Assembly (NCBI RefSeq): GCF_002939705.1
Contig: NZ_MDCB01000015.1
Span: 6,424 to 70,423, forward strand
From: Xanthomonas albilineans
Lineage (GTDB): Bacteria > Pseudomonadota > Gammaproteobacteria > Xanthomonadales > Xanthomonadaceae
Direction: 5' to 3'
Length of the DNA stretch: 64,000 nucleotides
Position numbers and translations under genes: made by a program. Positions within the stretch are counted from its first letter, which is position 1, and each line of letters opens with the position of its first letter. This document shows positions 59,963 to 64,000 of the stretch, in pieces. The notes under the pieces are model-generated. The model worked only from the letters and a program-made list of their open reading frames with translations, ran no database searches and had not been told where the DNA came from.

Positions 59963-60784
59963 GTTCGCCAGCGCTCGGGCCTTCCCCTCCGGGGTCCGTT
60001 AGCCTTTGCTACGTCCTCCATGAAAACGGCATCGACTTTACACGACTCGGATCGTGCCTAGCATGACTAGCCATCGCGGTAGTGCATAGCACCACAGATC
60101 GTGGGGGCAGAAGGTACTTGCTTATTCTGGCGATGCGCCAGCGCACCTGAGTCATAAGCACACTCGATTACGGCGGACTCCGGGCATTTTTTATGTCCAA
60201 AATAATCAAATACGAATCCCTCGCGCGCGCGATTGCGGCGGATTGTCTGCTAAGGCTATATCCAGTCGGTACAGCAGGGTCGGTCGGTAGCCGCGCAAGG
60301 TCTGGACCTCGCTGCCCCTGGCTGCTGATCGAGCAACCTCCCTCCGGATTTTGAATGGCGGCCTCAGCACGTCCAAACCGTGTCGGCTGATTGGCCAGCA
60401 GCGTCAGCATGGCGGTGGGTACGTTGATCCAGTGCTGGGAGCGCGTGCGGCATCCCCAGATGGGCGTGCGTTTGACAGCTCCGGCACAATGTCGTATCCA
60501 ATAGGATAACGGCTTGCACGTCGGCATCACCTGCGCATAAGGACCATGGCTTGAGCAGGCACCCCATCTCCGAATCATCTTCAGGACGCCCCCAGCCCCC
60601 GTCGGCCGTGGGCGCATGTATGTGTGGGCAATCTACGTGCCTGACGCGTCCATTGCGCCAGGCATCTGCCACGCGCGCTGCATCTGGTTCGGGTCGTGCC
60701 AACGCCTCACTGGCATCGTCCCTGACCCACTGATCGCCCATTCACTAGATTTCGTTTATCACTCTCAAATAAAGGCGCAAGGCC
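59963..60784. other. Gene-poor stretch before the virB6 remnant
   Basis: These 822 bases contain overlapping open frames of 60-150 codons on both strands, none with a convincing start, ribosome binding site or recognisable motif. GC content is close to the genome norm. Short hairpins occur (for example CTGGCG-ATG-CGCCAG near 60130). It may be decayed coding DNA from the same island as virB6. Confidence 0.4.
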
Positions 60785-61087
60785 ATGAGCATGTTCGATG
60801 TATCGATGAACTGGTTACACCCCTTGGCGGACACCAGCCTGGGGGATTACGTCTTCTTCCGGCTGATCAATACCTACCTCAGCAACCAGATCGACACCTT
60901 CGGCATGGAAGTGATGGCCCGCGCCATGCAATGGGTAAGCGTCATCGCGCTAACCGCCACCACCTTCTGGGTGCTGTTGCTGGGCTATCGGATCGCCAGC
61001 GGACAATTACGCGAATCGGCCATGGCGACCATGATCAAGGCCGGCAAGGTGTCGGTGATCCTGGGCATCGACGTACTCCCGCCCTGA
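60785..61087 (+). pseudogene. Truncated virB6 (type IV secretion channel protein)
   Basis: The 100-codon frame reads MSMFDVSMNWLHPLADTSLG then FFRLINTYLSNQIDTFGMEV and MARAMQWVSVIALTATTFWV, followed by LLGYRIASGQLRESAM. This matches the N-terminus of xanthomonad VirB6/TrbL-type proteins, which are normally around 300 residues or more with several membrane helices. After KVSVILGI the sequence changes and stops at DVLPP. No other virB gene is nearby. It is most likely a fragment left by deletion or insertion at about 61070. Confidence 0.7.
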
Positions 61088-61109
61088 GCATCAGTAGGAT
61101 TTAAGTGAA

Positions 61110-61145
61110 TTGCCCCCTGAAGTTGGACGAACTTCAAGGGGGCAA
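61110..61145. repeat. Near-perfect 15-bp inverted repeat (possible IS end remnant)
   Basis: TTGCCCCCTGAAGTT (61110-61124) and AACTTCAAGGGGGCAA (61130-61145) are inverted copies with one extra base, separated by GGACG. The TGAATTGCCCCCTGAA sequence resembles the tips of some IS3-family elements, so two facing ends may remain after loss of the body. It could equally be a terminator-like hairpin. It lies just after the point where virB6 is broken. Confidence 0.6.
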
Positions 61146-61251
61146 CTCAGATGGAACTCTCACATAAAAAACGGCCCACAGACTACAGGTAAGTCCCACT
61201 GCGAATGGAATACCAAGATTCATATGGCTGCCGCAAATGCTCGAACAGCCA

Positions 61252-61971
61252 TCACGTTTCCAGTTCAAAATGCAGACCGTGCGCGTAGAGGTACGAGAGG
61301 AGGTCGCTGCCATCACGCAACCCGAGCTTGGCCAATCCGCTGTACTTGTGTGTCATCACAGTGCTGTAACTGCGCCCGGTGCGCTCTCCAATCTCCGCAG
61401 CCTTCTCGCCACGACTGAACGCGAGCAGGATCGATTTTTCGGCGTCCGTCAACGACGTCCAAGGATGCGCCTTGATACTGTCCAGATCGATTCGGCTGTC
61501 CAGATAGCGACAACCCGAGCCAACCGCCTCGATGGCATGCGCGAGTTCCGTTGCAGCACTCGTCTTTGCCACATACCCCAAAGCGCCGACTTGGAACACC
61601 GCATTCGCTAGAAATGCGCTTTACTCTGCGGTGTAGACAAGCACCTGTGCTGTCGGATCTGCCGCCATTACCGCATGCACCAAACGCGCCCGCTTGAGCT
61701 TGCCGGGCATCACCAGGTCAAGCACCACCAGCAGGGTCTCATCGCCGGGATGATTCGCGCAGGCATCCAGCAACACCGCACTCTCATGGAAGATGATGCA
61801 GTGCGAGTCCGGCACGGCAAAGACCGTGGAAAGCAGTTGCAAAACAGCGAATGTCGTCGACGGATGATCGTCGGCGATGAAATACTTGCGGTGCCTCGCA
61901 TCCACTTGGCTTGTTCCCTTGTGGCCCGCAGGTCCACCATTGATCGTCCAGTCCATCACTGCGTGTTCCAT
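61252..61971 (-). pseudogene. NarL/LuxR-type response regulator interrupted by a stop codon
   Basis: Two frames on the minus strand are in the same phase and separated only by a TAA at 61621-61623. The first (61621-61971) is a receiver domain with FIADDHPSTT and the phospho-Asp in VVLDLVMPG, ending in LVYTAE. The second continues with SAFLANAVFQVGALGYVAKT (conserved Lys) and a LuxR helix-turn-helix (LTDAEKSILLAFSRG, RSYSTVMTHKYSGLAKLG). A single GAA/GAG to TAA change explains the break. Suppression or a sequencing error cannot be excluded. Confidence 0.82.
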
Positions 61972-62039
61972 CGCTCAACCAACATTCCCATCCGCGCTGG
62001 CCTGCGGCAGTTTTGCTGCTCCGCACGGCACGCCCCATT

Positions 62040-63125
62040 TCACTTACTTTGCATGGATCGCATGTAGGAATCGAACGGCTCCATCTCCATGACCTCTCGC
62101 CTCTGATCCAGCGATGCCTTGTCCTGAATCGGATACGGCTCGACCTTTCCACCGTCCTCGCTGAACTGGGAGCCGTAGATCTGATCCTTTCCTTGGTACA
62201 TGCGCAGCCGATCGATCATCAGCGCGTAGTCATGGCGCACCATCTCGCCACGTAGCATCAGCGGGCGTGCCTTTGCGAGTGCGTCCCGGATCAACTCAGG
62301 GCTGTGGGAGTGCTGCACAAGGATGAAGAACTCCATGACCCCCTTGCGACCGACCATCTGCGCGTCAGGGAAGCCATGCTCCTTGAGCACCTGTGTCACA
62401 AACACCGCGTTCTTGGCGTCGTCCGCATCAGCGGCCTTCGCTTCCACGGAATTTGCGCCTGTTCCTGCCTGATCCCACACCTCTCTTAACTTCTGGTCTC
62501 TCGCGTACCGCTCATCCAAAGACCGCCTCAGATCGGCATGCGTGATGGGTGGCGGTCGCTGGCACAAGGCGGTCGCACCGATCACCTGGCCGTAGGGTAT
62601 TCCGACAGCGATCAGGTCGTTGGCGGCACGAAGATCCAGCGCAATCGGAGCCAGTCCCAGATCATCACGTTCCTGGTTCACGGCCATCGCATTCAAGCCC
62701 TGCGGCAATCTGAGCACTCCATTCTTGAATTCGGGGAACGCACCATACGTCTGCTTTTTACCGCGCGAGAGCGACACGCGGTCGGCCAGCGATGCGTACC
62801 CCCGTGGATCGACGTCATCACCAACACGCTCGTACAGCGCGTCCATGAGCATTCTCTGTAACTTACTGTCGCCACGCGACGCCAGAACGATGGGCCCGAG
62901 GGCATTAACCCCTTCGCATCCGACTTGGCCTTCGGTCGGCACTCCGCCATCCAGCACCTTTGCCACTTCGTGCAGATCTTCTGGCCTGAAAGGCCCACCG
63001 CGCGCTTTGGTTTGGAAGGCCAGAAGTTTTTCCCGCACATCCGGCTGAGCGATCCCTGTAGCGTGCGCGGACGCCGCCAGGACGCCTAGAAACAAACAGA
63101 TCCAAACTCTTACCAGTCTACGCAT
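62040..63125 (-). CDS. Secreted protein with DUF6624-like domain
   Basis: This 361-residue protein has a signal peptide (MRRLVRVWICLFLGVLAASA, cleavage near AHA). The first half holds a helical region with GYASLADRVSLSRGKKQTYG. The second half has the pattern DAKNAVFVTQVLKEHGFPD, QHSHSPELIRDAL, ALMIDRLRMYQGKDQIYGSQ, which matches my memory of DUF6624 proteins (His/Asp-containing repeats and a QxYG end). Enzymatic role is unknown. GAGG lies 6 bases before the ATG. It starts 7 bases after the ATP-grasp gene and is surely cotranscribed. Confidence 0.82.
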   Translation of the reverse strand: MRRLVRVWICLFLGVLAASAHATGIAQPDVREKLLAFQTKARGGPFRPEDLHEVAKVLDGGVPTEGQVGCEGVNALGPIVLASRGDSKLQRMLMDALYERVGDDVDPRGYASLADRVSLSRGKKQTYGAFPEFKNGVLRLPQGLNAMAVNQERDDLGLAPIALDLRAANDLIAVGIPYGQVIGATALCQRPPPITHADLRRSLDERYARDQKLREVWDQAGTGANSVEAKAADADDAKNAVFVTQVLKEHGFPDAQMVGRKGVMEFFILVQHSHSPELIRDALAKARPLMLRGEMVRHDYALMIDRLRMYQGKDQIYGSQFSEDGGKVEPYPIQDKASLDQRREVMEMEPFDSYMRSMQSK

Positions 63126-63132
63126 CACGGCC

Positions 63133-64000
63133 TCACCCAAGGTGCTTGTCAAGATGTTTCGTATCGACTGCTCCGGACGCGGCAAGCTGCCGGGCCAGTT
63201 GTTTGTACCGGCTGGAGTCGCAGATAAGCTGCAACTCCAAACTGTTGAAGTCAATGGCTCCGGGCCGTGGTTGGCCCGGCATCAGACCGATGACAAATTC
63301 GCAGAATCCAGCCAACGCCCTCATCTCAGGCAGGTAGTCTTCAATCCAGAGAAATTGCCCTTGCTGATTCACTTCGACAAATACGAAATCGCCTGCGCAA
63401 TCCACGATGAAGTCAAAACACCCCATGTCCAGTGACATCTCATCCAAAAGAGCGACACATTTATCGTGGATTGCTGCGGGTAGCTTGGTTGGGCTCAAGA
63501 CACCCTGCAAGTCGTTGATGGCGCGCCAGTCGATAGCGCCGACATCTGTCGATTGAGAGTCAATTCGAACCGAATACTCCCGCCCCCCAAGAAAGGTGGA
63601 GCGCACCTCATACTTCTTTCTAACGTGGGACTGGTAGATGGCCGGGACGGCGCGAACGACGTCCATGTCGATCATATCTCCAACGACGATCTCCGATGTG
63701 TAGTTCTCCAGCACACGGCCCTTCTCGAACCATGTCATAGACCCGAAGGTCTTGAAGATAGTCCCCTGGCCCTTTGCCTTGCAAGCCTCGATGAATTGCC
63801 CGATTTCATCGGGATCATTGCTGATCAACGTAGGGGGAATCTTGAAGCCCAAGCCAGAGGCGTGCTGCAGTTGCTGAATTTTGCTTTCACCATTCAAGCG
63901 AGAAGCCGGCGAATGAATCCATCTGGCAGAGGACGACAATGGTGACCAGAAGAACCCGAAAAATTCAGCGTTGTCCACAGCGGCAAACTTTCGGTCATCG
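63133..64000 (-). CDS. ATP-grasp ligase, graspetide (MvdC/MvdD-like) type, partial
   Basis: The frame is open to the window edge; the visible 288 codons are the C-terminal part. It contains WIHSPASRLNGESKIQQLQ and PPTLISNDPDEI (substrate-side region of MvdD-type ligases), the ATP-binding Lys in GTIFKTFGS, the QSHVRKKYEVRSTFLGG strand and the DFIVDCAGDFVFVEVNQQGQ metal-binding end (Glu and Asn ligands in VEVNQQG) followed by FLWIED. Microviridin and related ligases form lactones or lactams in precursor peptides. Other ATP-grasp peptide ligases remain possible. A GTG at 63978 is not the true start because DDRKFAA precedes it in frame. Confidence 0.85.
   Translation of the reverse strand, partial: DDRKFAAVDNAEFFGFFWSPLSSSARWIHSPASRLNGESKIQQLQHASGLGFKIPPTLISNDPDEIGQFIEACKAKGQGTIFKTFGSMTWFEKGRVLENYTSEIVVGDMIDMDVVRAVPAIYQSHVRKKYEVRSTFLGGREYSVRIDSQSTDVGAIDWRAINDLQGVLSPTKLPAAIHDKCVALLDEMSLDMGCFDFIVDCAGDFVFVEVNQQGQFLWIEDYLPEMRALAGFCEFVIGLMPGQPRPGAIDFNSLELQLICDSSRYKQLARQLAASGAVDTKHLDKHLG

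Noticed and set aside
60168-60741. Overlapping minus-strand frames of 125 and 149 codons before virB6
   Set aside because: No ribosome binding site, no motif, and the two frames exclude each other. They may be decayed coding DNA but cannot be supported as genes.

Overview
The window is chromosomal DNA from a gammaproteobacterium of the Xanthomonadaceae. The order guaB-guaA, der-bamB-yfgM-rodZ-like-pilF-rlmN-ndk, rpsA-ihfB-lapA-lapB and the high-GC coding style fit Xanthomonas. A large NRPS gene together with a small, remnant-rich accessory fraction makes an X. albilineans-like species plausible. The species is an inference; the family-level call is firmer.

Left edge (1-5.1 kb) is accessory DNA. 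It holds the first module (C-A-T) of an NRPS on the minus strand that runs off the window, then an AT-rich stretch with three decayed mobile-element pieces: an IS5-family transposase with an internal deletion, an IS1595-like transposase C-terminus and a Tn3-type transposase C-terminus. From 5.2 to 13.7 kb a two-component system (sensor kinase plus OmpR-type regulator) is divergent from a four-gene efflux operon (outer membrane factor, MipA-like protein, periplasmic adaptor, RND pump).

The core block (13.9-58 kb) starts with a duplicated tRNA-Glu/tRNA-Ala pair that has its own promoter and terminator. It continues with purine synthesis (guaA, guaB), folD, molybdenum cofactor genes (moeB, moeA, mobA), a ribosome/envelope operon (der, bamB, yfgM, rodZ-like, pilF, rlmN, ndk) and a PsrA-like regulator with its palindromic operator ahead of a two-gene beta-oxidation operon. 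Then come surface polysaccharide genes (galU, a CapD-type enzyme, a WecA-type transferase), lapB-lapA-ihfB-rpsA-cmk, rpmJ, the agmatine-to-putrescine pair, a TraB protein, two cytochromes c, a proline-rich membrane protein with nfuA, phhB, a TonB-domain lipoprotein, a DUF3300 protein, rluC and rne.

The right edge (58-64 kb) is again accessory. It has a GacA-like regulator, a long region poor in genes, a truncated virB6, a response regulator interrupted by an in-frame stop, and a two-gene unit at the very edge. That unit is an ATP-grasp ligase resembling graspetide (microviridin-type) maturases followed 7 bases later by a secreted DUF6624-like protein. It is the best candidate here for an undescribed biosynthetic system, but its upstream part, where a precursor peptide would be expected, lies outside the window.
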